From the NCBI GenBank assembly GCA_036924085.1, contig JAVGWX010000001.1, positions 8,794,681-8,858,680 of the forward strand: 64,000 nt of DNA, written 5' to 3'. A program made the position numbers and the translations under genes. This DNA comes from Ariolimax columbianus (taxonomy: Eukaryota; Mollusca; Gastropoda; Stylommatophora; Arionidae). Shown in pieces: positions 45,623-56,622 of the stretch. Position 1 is the first letter of the stretch; every line of letters starts with the position of its first letter. Under the pieces are notes generated by a model. It was not told the origin of the DNA, searched no databases, and saw nothing but the letters and a program-made list of their open reading frames with translations.

Positions 45623-45799
45623 GATAAAGATAAGCGCGATGGGTTAATAAAACGTGTGAGACATTAAAGAGTCATAGAAATTGTGAGATAAGGAGAATCT
45701 ACACAATTGTAAGACAAGGGACAAATGTAAAGTAGTGAGACAGGGGAGGTCACAAAAACGGTGAAAAGGGGAGAGTCAGCACACTGATGAGAAAAAAAG

Positions 45800-46530
45800 T
45801 AATCAGTAACTTGGTAAGGCAAGAGAGAATCAGAAAATTTGTGAGACAAGGGAGGGCCATCAAATTGGTGAGACAAAGGGAAGGCTATCAAATTGGTGAG
45901 ACAAGGGAAGGTCATCAAATTAGTGAGACAAGGGAAGGCCATCAAAAGGGTGAGACAGGGGAAGGCCATCAAATTGGTGAGACAAGGGAAGGCCATCAAA
46001 ATGATGAGACAAGGGGAGGTAATCAAATTGGTGAGACAAGGGAAGCCTATCAAATGGGTGAGACAGGGGAAGGCCATCAAATTGGTGAGACAAGGGAAGG
46101 CCATCAAAATGATGAGACAAGGGGAGGTAATCAAATTGGTGAGACAAGGGAAGCCTATCAAATTGGTGAGACAAGGGAAGCCTATCAAATGGGTGAGACA
46201 GGGGAAGGCCATCAAATTGGTGAGACAAGGGAAGGTCATCAAAATGATGAGACAAGGAAAGGCCATCAAAATGATGAGACAAGCGGAAGGCATAAAATTG
46301 GTGAGACAAGGGAAGGCCATCAAATTGGTGAGACAAGGGGAGGCCATCAAATTGGTGAGACAAAGGAAGGCCATCAGATTGGCGAGACAAGGGAAGACTA
46401 TCAAATTGGTGAGCCAAGGGAAGGCATCAAATTAGTGAGACAAGGGAAGGCCATCAAATTGGTGAGACAAGGGGAAGTCAGCAAGTTGGTGAGACAGGTA
46501 AGGGCCATCAATTTGGTGAGATAAAGGAAA
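45800..46530. repeat. 27-bp minisatellite, about 26 units
   Basis: The core unit is GGCCATCAAATTGGTGAGAC plus AAGGGAA. Variants with AATGATGAG and AATGGGTGAG recur in the same order (45955-46080 and 46060-46200), indicating block duplication. Frames of 160-250 codons on both strands are open because the unit is 9 codons long. I see no signal peptide or domain and treat them as non-coding. Confidence 0.93.
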
Positions 46531-46691
46531 GTCAAGAAGTTGGAAAGACAAGAGAAAGTCCAGAGAATGAAGAAATAAGGGAGATTTAGCAAAATAAAAA
46601 GGCAAGGTACAGTCGGTAAAATGGTGAGACAGAGAAAAGATAGAGATTAAACACATGCGATTGCCATGAAAAAGAATAAAGAATTGTACAT

Positions 46692-46800
46692 ATCAAGTGG
46701 GTTCCACGGTAGCCCAGTGGTTAGTACCGTTGGTGTCAAAATAATATGGGCCTAACACCATATTTCATATGCGCCGCACGGCCGTGACGGGATCTTTACT
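46692..46800 (+). mobile_element. tRNA-derived SINE head, probable fragment
   Basis: GGTTCCACGGTAGCCCAGTG followed by GTTAGTACCGTTGG has the form of a tRNA 5' half with box A. A clear box B is missing (GGCCGTGACGGGATC at about 46780 may be its remnant). It differs from the SINE at 20911. Confidence 0.5.
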
Positions 46801-47075
46801 TTACTTTTTACATATAAAATAATATCATAAGATGGTTCGGTTATTTCATGAAAATGAAAACTGATCAACTATCAAAGAACGCCTACAATGCATGATGATT
46901 TCGTTACAGGATCGACGAAGAGTATGTTGCATATGGATAGATTACATACAAGAAATCCACGTGACGTGAATATGGGCTTACAACAACCCACATATACTGG
47001 CCAAAGACTTTAGCTCTCTGCGACTTTATAGATGACACTACTGGACGGAACAGTACGTCAAATAATGAAATACAG
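46801..47075. other. stretch without recognisable gene
   Basis: AT-rich, no motif recognised. Confidence 0.3.
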
Positions 47076-47360
47076 ACACGATATTGTGTTAACTTGAATC
47101 AAATAATAAAAAGACAGACACGAAATTATGTTGCCTTGAATCAAATAATGAAATACAGACACGAAATTATGTTGCCTTGAATCAAATAATAAAAAAACAG
47201 ACACGATAATATATTGCCTTGAATCAAATAATAAAAACACAGACAAGATAGTATGTTGCCTTGAATCAAATAATAAAAACACAGACAAGATAATATGTTG
47301 CCTTGAATCAAATAATAAAAACACAGACAAGATAATATGTTGCCTTGAATCAAATGATAG
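47076..47360. repeat. 42-bp minisatellite, about 7 units
   Basis: ATATGTTGCCTTGAATCAAA followed by TAATAAAAACACAGACAAG is repeated. The left-most units are more diverged. Confidence 0.92.
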
Positions 47361-47804
47361 CACGAACGTGAATAATTTGACCTGTCTTCTTCTGCCTTCT
47401 GAATAGATGTAATCGACTACCTTAATTGACATGATTATTGATGACAATAAATGCTTGTTTATTCACGTAACATCTTGATCTTTCCAGCATTCTGATGTAT
47501 GAATTTATCATCAATCAATAAAATGTCAGCTCCCTGTGGAGCACAGTTCTTCACAAAATGGATAGAGATTGATCAAACGTTGTCTTGTCGATTTACGGTT
47601 TTGTTTTTGTGGCTTGTAATTTATACATACTACAGCTGTTGTTGTTCTAGCTAATACTTGTACTTCATTTTAGTGTTCTTGATGACCTTCTTTAGTGGTA
47701 GGTTATAGTGGCTCTCATCACATCCCGAGATGGGCTTCAGAACATGGATCAGGGTCTTCCTGGCTGTAGTGCAATGAAATCCTCCTCCATTAGTTCAACA
47801 CTAT
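47361..47804. other. stretch without recognisable gene
   Basis: Unique-looking. Part of it (47690-47800) may belong to the dispersed repeat that follows (TGTAGTGCAAT is shared with 42340). Confidence 0.35.
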
Positions 47805-48290
47805 AGGGATTACACTTCCGTTCCCCATTTCATTAGCCAGAATGCAATGAAACGACCTGTTTCCATGGAGAACTGTTCGGAAGTTAGCTGGGTCTTGATC
47901 GGTATGTTTTACTTGACCCTGACTAACTAGTGAAATCAGTATGTTTTACTTGACCCTGACTAACTAGTGAAATCAGTATGTTTTACTTGACCCTGACTAA
48001 CTAGTGAAATCAGTATGTTTTACTTGACCCTAACTAGTGAAATCAGTATGTTTTACTTGACGCTGAATAACTAGTGAAATCAGTATGTTTTACTTGACCC
48101 TGACTAACTAGTGAAATCAGTATGTTTTACTTGACCCTGACTAACTAGTGAAATCAGTTTGTTTTACTTGACCCTGACTAACTAGTGAAATCAGTATGTT
48201 TTACTTGACCCTGACTAACTAGTGAAATCAGTATGTTTTACTTGACCCTGACTAACTAGTGAAATCAGTATGTTTTACCTGACTGGGCGT
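47805..48290 (+). repeat. dispersed repeat family copy 3 with a 37-bp internal minisatellite
   Basis: It opens with ACTATAGGGATTACACTTCC and CATTAGCCAGAATGC, then CTGTTTCCATGGAGAACTG and GGGTCTTGATCGGTATGTTT. From 47905 the segment TGTTTTACTTGACCCTGACT plus AACTAGTGAAATCAGTA is repeated about 11 times. The same blocks occur once at 42378 and two to three times at 12885, so the array seems to have grown from the end of this element. Confidence 0.75.
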
Positions 48291-48564
48291 TAGTATCCTC
48301 TCCTTACGATATTTTATAGAATATAGTTTTAATGTTTTAATTGACCCTATAATTTTTGGTTCTTTCAACCCCAGGGGCCCAAAATAACACATTATGTAAA
48401 ATTCACGCGTCATTAATCATCACAATTTGCGTTTAAATATGTGCCTCAGCGAGTGAGCTAGGAACAACTGATATCTTGCAAGATGGCGTCACTGCTTAGG
48501 ACTCTGCTAAAGTCGTTACAGTGAGAAATGACGACCGCTGACAGTAGAAACTAGCCTGCACGTG
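48291..48564. other. stretch without recognisable gene
   Basis: No motif recognised. Confidence 0.3.
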
Positions 48565-48990
48565 TACGAGATGTTGGTTTTTGCCTGCACCTGTACGAGA
48601 TGTTGGTTGTTGCCTGTACCTGTACGACATGTTGGTTGTTGCCTGCACCTGTACGACATGTTGGTTGTTGCCTGCACCTGGACGACATGTTGGTTGTTGC
48701 CTGCACCTGGACGACATGTTGGTTTTTTGCCTGCGCCTGGACGACATGTTGGTTGTTGCCTGCACCTGTACGACATGTCGGTTGTTGCATGTACCTGGAC
48801 GACATGTTGGTTGTTGCCTGTACCTGTACGACATGTTGGTTGTTGCCTGTACCTGGACGACATGTTGGTTGTTGCCTGTACCTGTACGACATGTTGGTTG
48901 TTGCCTGTACCTGGACGACATGTTGATTGTTGCCTGCACCTGGACGACATGTTGGTTGTTGCCTGCGCGTGTATGACATGTTGGTGGGAA
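48565..48990. repeat. 29-bp minisatellite, about 15 units
   Basis: TGTTGGTTGTTGCCTGCACC followed by TGTACGACA or TGGACGACA is repeated with a period of 29. Two alternating variants (TGTACGAC and TGGACGAC) occur. Because 29 is not a multiple of three, each strand has long frames reading through three registers in turn. These are not genes. Confidence 0.93.
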
Positions 48991-50060
48991 CTAAAAGAAT
49001 TGTAAATGCAATTAAACATATTTGGGGTGTGGGTACGTACGTGGGAGGTGGGGGTGGGGGTGATTGTTACACAGGCCACATTTAATCCACTGGACTGTAA
49101 TTTGATATCCCTGCACCAGCGACAAATGCCATAGCTAAAGAATACATGTGATGCGCTAATAATAGATTGCATTGAGAATGATTCAATATCTTGACATTAG
49201 TACGATGATTCTAATAATGTTTGACATACCTCGCTGTAAAATGCATTTGGATCTTCAGCAAACACTCGATAGGTACAAACAAAGAAGGACAAAAGCAGCG
49301 CTAGTGTTTTTCTGGTTGTCATTACTGTTGCAGAGTATTCTGGGATCATGGATCACTTTGGGGTTTCTTAGGCAGATTTCTTCTCCTTTTTGGTTATCTG
49401 GAATAAGAAGTAAACACAGTTTAGTTACTTTAGTAACAAGGTGCCATTTCATGACCATGTTACTTTCAAATATTCCTCATCTGTTCCTCTTGTCGCTCCA
49501 AACTAAGCAAAGAGTGTACATGCAGAAATGTATATTACAGGAAGCATGTCTAAACAATAACAACAATGTCCGTGTGCTTATGTAGTTTTATTTTCTGTTG
49601 CGATTGGTTTTGCATAACAGCGTTGCTGGTTCTAAGCACAGCTTTGAATGTTGTAGTAAACGAATTCTGTCTTGCCATGCTACCTATCGGGCAGTCTTTC
49701 TTGGTACCACTCAGTTTGTCTTCCCTGACATCTTTGGATTCGCTCTCCCTGAGCGGAAAAAACCCCGAATGGTCTCCCTTAGCAAACTTCGAATGATCTC
49801 CAATGGCACCACTCGGATGTCTTCCCAGGCACAACTGAGATGTTCTTACCCAGCAAAACCTAGATGATCTCATATGGTATGCTTGGAGTAACTTCATCAT
49901 TAACATTAAATAAGTGTGTCCATATCTCAGTTTCCGAATAAGTAACATTTATTTTCGAAGAAACAGACAATAGAATGTGTATCGCGTGAAAGAGGTTGAA
50001 CACAAACTGACGACAAACGCGCTTGATACCATTGTCGTATATTACCACAAAAATCACCCC
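48991..50060. other. stretch without recognisable gene
   Basis: Overlapping frames of 65-137 codons occur on both strands (for example 49172-49585 plus and 49550-49948 minus) without any recognisable domain or splice-bounded structure. A short G/T-rich run lies near 49020-49065. Confidence 0.4.
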
Positions 50061-50909
50061 AAACCAAACCTAAGTATGTGCTTTTCACCTCAGAAACAGA
50101 GGCAACTATAGAGCTGCAAATAAAACGCCCAGGGCAAGATCTGGAACGCAGTGCGGCTCTCAAATATCAGGGCTTAAAGTTGGATCGCACACTGTTCTAC
50201 TTGATGCCCTTCAAAGAAACAAAATGGAAGATGCATGCCAGAAATAATAGCATCCGAAAAATTGAGAGCCATACCATGGGGAGCACAGTCAGATGCCACG
50301 AATCATCGTTTCTGAGTAGACCGCGACAGTTCGGGATAACCCTGCACATGACAAACTGGTTGACATGCTTGTAGAAATAAATTCAGCTGGCCGGATAGTT
50401 TCAAGGTACTTACAACTTGGAGTACTCCAACTGAAAACACATACCTCACAATCGGTGTAGCACCAAATGAGTCGCGAAGATAGGTCACACCAGAAATTCA
50501 AAGAGAGAAACAAGTAAATGACCAAAGGCACCCGATGATTGGACACCAGGTATAAGACTGAAATCTAGACAACAAATTTTCTAACAGTCAACACCGCCCC
50601 TACAGTTTAGTGCTGGAAAACGCCACATCGAAAAATGGAATGAACTAACGAAAGTTACCTGGATCGAGATGCAAGAGCAACTTGCGCCTGGACACCACTT
50701 GCCTTTCGCAAAATGGAAATCACTAAATAGACTCTGCACTGGTGTATCGCGATGCAGGATAACTTAATGAGATGGCGATACATGGGTTATAAGATACGCA
50801 ACACAAGACCCATACATACCACCTGATGATCTGCCCAAACCGACAGGAAACATTAAATGGATGACGTGTTGAGAAGGGAATGACAAAGCAATCCGAGTGG
50901 CTGAATATT
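50060..50909 (+). pseudogene. decayed LINE, RT to post-RT region, hit by a LINE-G insertion
   Basis: The plus strand reads TEATIELQIKRPGQDLERSA and then LKYQGLKLDRTLFYLMPFKE, which corresponds to the KYLGVTLDRTLxxKxH segment after the RT catalytic core. KMHARNNSIRKI follows. Later, in other frames, come LAFRKMEITK and further degraded pieces to about 50900. Stops and frameshifts are frequent. The LINE-G copy at 50922 inserted into it or just beyond its end. Confidence 0.6.
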
Positions 50910-50921
50910 GAACCAACGTTG

Positions 50922-52283
50922 ACTAAAGAAACTGTACACTGGAAGAGTGAGACCAGTTCTCGAGTATGGCATCGCGGCATGGACAACAGCAGCGAAGGCG
51001 AACTTCGATAAAGTTAACAAACTTCAAAACCAAGCCATGAGAATCATAACAGGTGGCATGAAGTCAACGCCAATTGTAGAACTTGAAAAGATTACAAAAC
51101 TGCAATCCATGACCGACAGAAGAGACTGCAGAGCCCAGCTGCAGTCAGAGAAACTCCGAAGACTGACGGACCATCCAATGTACCAGAGGCTAAACAATTT
51201 GGGAACTGGGAAACTAAAGCGGAGAAACTTTGCAGAAATAGCCAAAGCAAAGATGCACGAAGATCCCATAAACGCACTAACAACACCAAAACCCATCACT
51301 ACTGTACGAAAACCTACTTGGAGGCAGGATATATTTCCAGAGGTGGTAGAAAATATACCAGGTATTGCAAACAAAAACTGCCAGACCGAAAAAGAAAGGA
51401 GAGACACTACCCTAAGCTTCATAACGAAAAGCTACCCAAGCATGGACTGGACCCATGCATACACCGACGGTTCTGTAACAAACACTACACAGAACGGAGG
51501 GGCAGGAGCATTCCTGAACCTACCAAATGGCAGAAAAATAACACTGTCATTCGCTACTGGTAAGTACACAAGCAATTTCAGAGCGGAGGCAGAGGCACTG
51601 AGGGCGGCAGTGGAAGAAATGGCAACACACGGTGAAAATGAGAGCCACATAGTCTTGCTGACAGATGCTCTCGCCGTAGTCACAGCGCTAAAAAGCCAGA
51701 AAAACACTGAGCTTAATGACTTAAGAGCAGCACTCTGCAAACTGGGCCAGCTGTCCGCACCAAAAAGGGTAGTGGTACAGTGGGTTCCGTCACACTGCAA
51801 CATCCAAGGCAACGAGGAGGCAGACAGACTGGCAAAAGAAGGTGCAAGGCTACCACAAACAGATACCAGTACGACGTACGAAGAGTCAAAACGGCTTATC
51901 AAAGCCAGGTACATTACCAAATGGGAAACCGAACATACTGGTTACACCAAAAACGATGCCTATTACCAGTTGAACCGAAGAGAGCAGGTCGTTGTCTTCA
52001 GACTTCGCACTGGCCACAATAGACTGAGGTACCACCTATTCAACAAATTGAAGATAGGGTGTACCGACGAATGCCCGTGCGGTACTGGTAAAATGACCAC
52101 TGAACATCTGCTGCAGAACTGCCCGACATACGGGGATCAGAGAGAGCAGATGTGGCCATTGCCAGTGGAACTGCAAGACAAGCTCTATGGTAGTGGCGAG
52201 AGTCTCAGGATGACCGCCGCTTTTTTCGAAAAAATAATGGTTACTGTCTGACTGTGTACGCAGAAGAAGAAGAAGAAGAAGAA
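50922..52283 (+). mobile_element. LINE-G insertion with 12-bp target duplication
   Basis: GAACCAACGTTG is repeated exactly at 50910-50921 and 52284-52295. The copy is 5'-truncated at LKKLYTGRVRPVLEYGIAAW and ends in TGTACGCAG plus (AAG)n. Confidence 0.95.
50947..52251 (+). CDS. LINE-G polyprotein C-terminal part: RNase H and Cys/His cluster
   Basis: An open frame of 434 codons starting at an internal Met (RPVLEYGIAAW). RNase H is complete, with acidic residues in YTDGS, FRAEAEAL, LLTDALA and GNEEADRLA and the conserved His in VPSHCN. The C-terminal cluster reads CTDECPCGTGKMTTEH then LLQNC. The sequence differs from the 27437 frame by only a few residues (ATHGENES against ATHSENES, CKLGQLSAP against CKLCQLSAP), so the two insertions share a recent source. 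There is no RT, so the copy is not autonomous. Confidence 0.82.
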   Translation: MRPVLEYGIAAWTTAAKANFDKVNKLQNQAMRIITGGMKSTPIVELEKITKLQSMTDRRDCRAQLQSEKLRRLTDHPMYQRLNNLGTGKLKRRNFAEIAKAKMHEDPINALTTPKPITTVRKPTWRQDIFPEVVENIPGIANKNCQTEKERRDTTLSFITKSYPSMDWTHAYTDGSVTNTTQNGGAGAFLNLPNGRKITLSFATGKYTSNFRAEAEALRAAVEEMATHGENESHIVLLTDALAVVTALKSQKNTELNDLRAALCKLGQLSAPKRVVVQWVPSHCNIQGNEEADRLAKEGARLPQTDTSTTYEESKRLIKARYITKWETEHTGYTKNDAYYQLNRREQVVVFRLRTGHNRLRYHLFNKLKIGCTDECPCGTGKMTTEHLLQNCPTYGDQREQMWPLPVELQDKLYGSGESLRMTAAFFEKIMVTV

Positions 52284-52295
52284 GAACCAACGTTG

Positions 52296-53925
52296 TCTGA
52301 CATAGAGCACGGGGAAGTAATATATCCAATTGTGTTTATAATATCATACCAACAAAATCGTTTCATAGTTGAACGTATTCTTATGGTATCTTGTGAAACA
52401 AAGATTAAGGTTGTCCGACATCAGACATTACCATCGGTACCAGATCTTGGAGGCTTCATCACACTAGGTTACATCCTTTCTCTGAGTTGGGAGACTAGAT
52501 TCTTCTATACGCTCAGATGAAAGGGATGTCTTGTTATATTGTTATGTTAATCTCTGAAGCAATGTCGTCTCGGCGCGCACCCATTGTCCTAGTTTCTATA
52601 TGTTTTACTTGCAGCAATGTTTTCTCCTATAGACCTGAGTTTTAAATTACATTTGATGTGAAGTATAAATCTGAGATAACAGTTAGCGGATCTTCCTAGT
52701 TTGTTATGATACTACGTGTTACATAGAGTAGGGTTGTCTGCTATTATTTTTGTTTTCAATTTATTATTTAGCCTTATTAACGATATGCACAATCGATGTT
52801 ATTTTCCGTTTCATTCTTAATAGTAAGGAATCTTATGTTTGAGAATACTTTCTGTTTGTTTATGTTCGGAAATAGTACGTGATGGAAAACACAAACATGG
52901 ATATAACTAAGGTTATGTGAAAAAAAGTGGGTTTCATGAATTCAAAACGAGTAGAAAAAATGTCAAACTATTGTTAGCGCCTACAGCTGACCAAAAAGGC
53001 ATGCATATTTCACAGACCAGAAACATTGTTTTTACTGTACACGAAACACATTTTTGAGTTACTGATGAATACTAAGAGAGAGCATATTTCACTCCTCGCT
53101 CTTTGATCTTTGTTGTAAAATATGTAAACAATATGAACAACATGTTTATGTTTTATTGTTAATGTCTTATTCGGTGACACTGCGGGCGTTTTTATGTAAC
53201 TTTACGATGAACCTCGCTTTCCAAATTTAGAAACTGTGTTACAAGAAATGGTTGTGGGACAAGAAAGATGCGATAATAAGATAATCATTCACTATTGAAT
53301 AGACTCAAGACAGATATAATCTACTAGTGGAATGAGAACATATATCATAACAGATAGGAGAATGTACCTCTACTACTTGCTGCAAAAAGTACATAATGAA
53401 CTAACTAAAGTATGCTTGAAACGTGGGTTTTGCTTGTTTTTTATAGTATTTTAATTGTGAATATATTTCTCGTCTAGGAACTAACAACAACAGCAAGAAT
53501 CAATCACATCCGCTCCAAGTTGAATTCATACCTTGTCTGTTTATCAATTTGTCAAAAGGTTAGCTAAGTTTACCTACAACCATCTATCTTACAGTGGATA
53601 AAGTTTACTTAAAATATATCTAACCACCTAGGCCTCGTCACGGATATTCCTGTTTAGTTTAGACTGCTGGTGCGCTCAGATAGCTACATATCTAACTTGT
53701 CATGTTCAATATATTATGATTTGTATGTTGTTTTCATCTGTGTTACTTGTTGTCACGGACGAAACGTGTGTAGTCGTAACGTAGATTGTACGTTTGGTGC
53801 TGTTCTAACGTGATTGTTCAGTTAAACTAGTAAATGTGGTTGTCATTATCTATTGATCACTACCGGCGCAGCATCAATTATGTTTACTTGACATGGTCGC
53901 CAATGATAACAGTTGGTGTTAAACT
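52296..53925. other. stretch without recognisable gene
   Basis: Long AT-rich unique sequence with only short open frames. The first about 200 bases could be a continuation of the LINE interrupted at 50910. Nothing else is recognisable. Confidence 0.4.
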
Positions 53926-53927
53926 CT

Positions 53928-54340
53928 TCTTTCCTATTAAACGTTCATGTTAAACTCTTCTTTCATGTTAAACGTTCATGTTAAACTCTTCTTTCATGTT
54001 AAAACTTCAAAATAAACTCTTCATTCGTGATAAACTTCATAATAAACACTACTTTCATTTTAATTGTCCGTAACAATATCTTCATCCATGTTAAAAGTTC
54101 ATAATAAACTCTTCATTCATGTCAAACGTTCATTGTAAACTCTTTATTAATATCAAACGTTCATTTCATAATACATTCTTCATTTATGTTAAAAGTCCAT
54201 AATAAACTCCTCATTCATGTCAAACGTTCATTGCAAACTCATATTTCATGTTGAAAGTTCATAATAAACTCTATTTCCATTTCAAAATTCATAATAACCT
54301 CTTCATTCATGTTAAAAGTTCATGACAATATCTTCTTCCA
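53928..54340. repeat. degenerate tandem repeats (TTCATGTTAAACGTTCAT type)
   Basis: Units based on AAACTCTTCTTTCATGTTAA and AAAGTTCATAATAAACTCTT recur about 14 times, with many small changes. Confidence 0.8.
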
Positions 54341-54503
54341 ATGTTAAATATTTCAACTTGTGATCTTCAATGTAGGTTCCAACTAGATTCTTCTTCAATG
54401 CTAACAGAGACCCGCTTACTGATCCGGATGATTGAACTGCTAGCCTTGTCTATGTTTGAAGATACATCTGCAAGGCTTTTCCTTGGGTCATTCCTCCATT
54501 GTG

Positions 54504-56584
54504 ATGTGGCATCTGGAAGAAAAACGAATACTAATTCCACAGCAAGCCGGCTTTAGACAGCACAGATCCACTGAGGACCAGGTCATCCTCATAGCCCAGG
54601 AAATAGAAGATGCCTACCAGGCACAGAAACACACAGTAGCTGTTTGGATGGATCTGGAAAAGGCATTTGACAAAGTCTGGAAAGACGGACTTAGAGTCAA
54701 GCTAAGAAGAAGTGACGTTTGTGGGAAAATGTACAAGTGGATAAACCACTACCTCAAACAAAGAACGGCCAGAGTCCAAGTACAAGGGCAGATGAGCAAA
54801 AAGGTGACACTCGAGCAGGGAGTACCCCAAGGGGGAGTACTGTCACCCACACTCTTCCAGGTATATATAAACGACATCACAGAGAATATACCAAAGAGAG
54901 TCCATAGCTCAATGTTTGCAGACGATCTGGCTATGTGGACCTATGAAAAGAATCTCACCATAGCAAGAAATCGAATGCAGACGGCCCTAACATCGCTGGA
55001 AGAGTGGGCGAACTCATGGCTGGTCAAAATAAACGAGGAGAAAACCACATGCACAATATTCTCGCTTTCATTAAAACCCCAAAATACCAAATTAAGTCTA
55101 AATGGCAAATTCCTGCAGCCAAACGACAACCCAACCTATCTGGGAGTCACATTTGATCGGCGCATGACATGGAAAAGTCAGATTGAAAGAAACCGGATGA
55201 GAGCCAGAGAGAGAATGGCAATCATGAGGAAACTTGCTGGCACAAGCTGGGGAGCAGACGAATGCATACTAAAGAAACTGTACACTGGAAGAGTGAGACC
55301 AGTTCTCGAGTATGGCATTGCGGCATGGACAACAGCAGCAAAGGCGAACTTCGATAAAGTTAGCAAACTTCAAAACCAAGCCATGAGAGTTATAACAGGA
55401 GGCAATTGTAGAACTTGAAAAAATTTCAAAACTGCAATCCATGACCGATAGAAGAGACTGCAGAGCCCAGCTGCAGTCAGAGAAACTCCGAAGACTGACT
55501 GACCACCCAATGCACCAGAGACTAAACAATTTGGGAAATGGGAAACTAAAGCGGAGAAAGTTTGCAGAAATAGCCAAAGCAAAGATGCACGAAGATCCCA
55601 TAAACGCACTAACAACACCAAAACCCATCACTACTGTACGAAAACCTACCTGGAGGCAGGATATATTTCCAGAGGTGGTAGAAAATATACCAGGTATTGC
55701 AAACAAAAACTGCCAGACTGAAAAAGAAAGGAGAGATACTACCCTAAGCTTCATAACTCAAAGCTACCCAAGCATGGACTGGACCCATGCATACATCGAC
55801 GGTTCTGTAACAAACACTACACAGAACGGAGGGGCAGGAGCATTCCTGAACCTACCAAATGGCAGACAAATAACACTGTCATTCGCTACTGGTAAGTACA
55901 CAAGCAATTATAGAGCGGGGGCAGAGGCACTGAGGGCGGCAGTGGAAGAAATGGTGACACACAATGAAAATGAAAGCCATATAGTCCTGCTTACAGATGC
56001 TCTCGCCGTAGTCACAGCGCTAAAAAGCCAGAAAAACACTGAGCTTAATGACTTAAGAGCAGCACTCTGCAAACTGTGCCAGCAGTCCGCACCAAAAAAG
56101 GGTAGTGGTACAGTGGGTCCCATCACACTGCAACATCCAAGGCAACGAGGAGGCAGACAGACAGGCAAAAGAAGGTGCAAGACTACCACAAACAGATACT
56201 AGTATGACGTACGAAGAGTCAAAACGGTTTATCAAAGCCAGATACATGACCAAATGGGAAACCGAACATTCTAGTTACACCAAAAGCGATGCCTATTACC
56301 AGTTGAACCGAAGAGAGCAGGTCGTTGTCTTCAGACTTCGCACTGGCCACAATAGACTGAGGTACCACCTATTCAACAAACTGAAGATAGGTGGTACCGA
56401 CGAATGCCCGTGCGGTACTGGTAAAATGACCGCTGAACATCTGCTGCAGAACTGCCCGACATACGAGGATCAGAGAGAGCAGATGTGGCCATCGCCAGTG
56501 GAACTGCAAGACAAGCTCTATGGCAGTGGCGACAGCCTCAGGATGACCGCCGCTTTTTTCGAAAAAATAATGGTTACTGTCTGA
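54504..56584 (+). pseudogene. LINE-G RT and RNase H polyprotein, two frameshifts
   Basis: The RT part (54530-55405) carries QQAGFRQHRSTEDQVILIAQ, the motif VAVWMDLEKAFDKVWKDGLR with the first catalytic Asp, GVPQGGVLSPTLFQVYINDI, and SSMFADDLAMWTYEKNLTIA with the FADD box. LGVTFDRRMTWKSQIERNRM follows. Near 55402 a small deletion relative to the other copies (after ITGG) shifts the frame. The middle then reads from 55441 through RNase H with YIDGS (elsewhere YTDGS) and YRAGAEAL, where the catalytic Glu has become Gly. One extra A in the run at about 56094-56099 shifts the frame again, and the rest (VVQWVPSHCN, GNEEADRQAK, CTG cluster) continues to the stop at 56584. It is inactive despite an intact RT core. 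Confidence 0.9.
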
Positions 56585-56608
56585 CTGCGTCCGAAGAAGA
56601 AGAAGAAG
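54504..56608 (+). mobile_element. longest LINE-G insertion, with 14-bp target duplication
   Basis: ATTCCTCCATTGTG is repeated exactly at 54490-54503 and 56609-56622. The copy is 5'-truncated at the start of the RT palm and ends in TGCGTCCGAAG plus (AAG)n. At 2.1 kb it is the most complete member of the family here and the only one with the RT catalytic core. Confidence 0.95.
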
Positions 56609-56622
56609 ATTCCTCCATTGTG

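Noticed and set aside
45664..46524. Apparent proteins of about 245 codons on both strands
   Set aside because: Produced by the 27-bp array; variants do not preserve any residue pattern.
48496..49172. Cys-rich frames on the plus strand suggestive of small secreted peptides
   Set aside because: The Cys spacing simply follows a 29-bp tandem repeat, and all three frames are equally open.
49172..49585. 137-codon frame with a hydrophobic stretch
   Set aside because: No domain, overlapping frames on the other strand, AT-rich context and a poly-Asn end from an AAC run; nothing supports expression.
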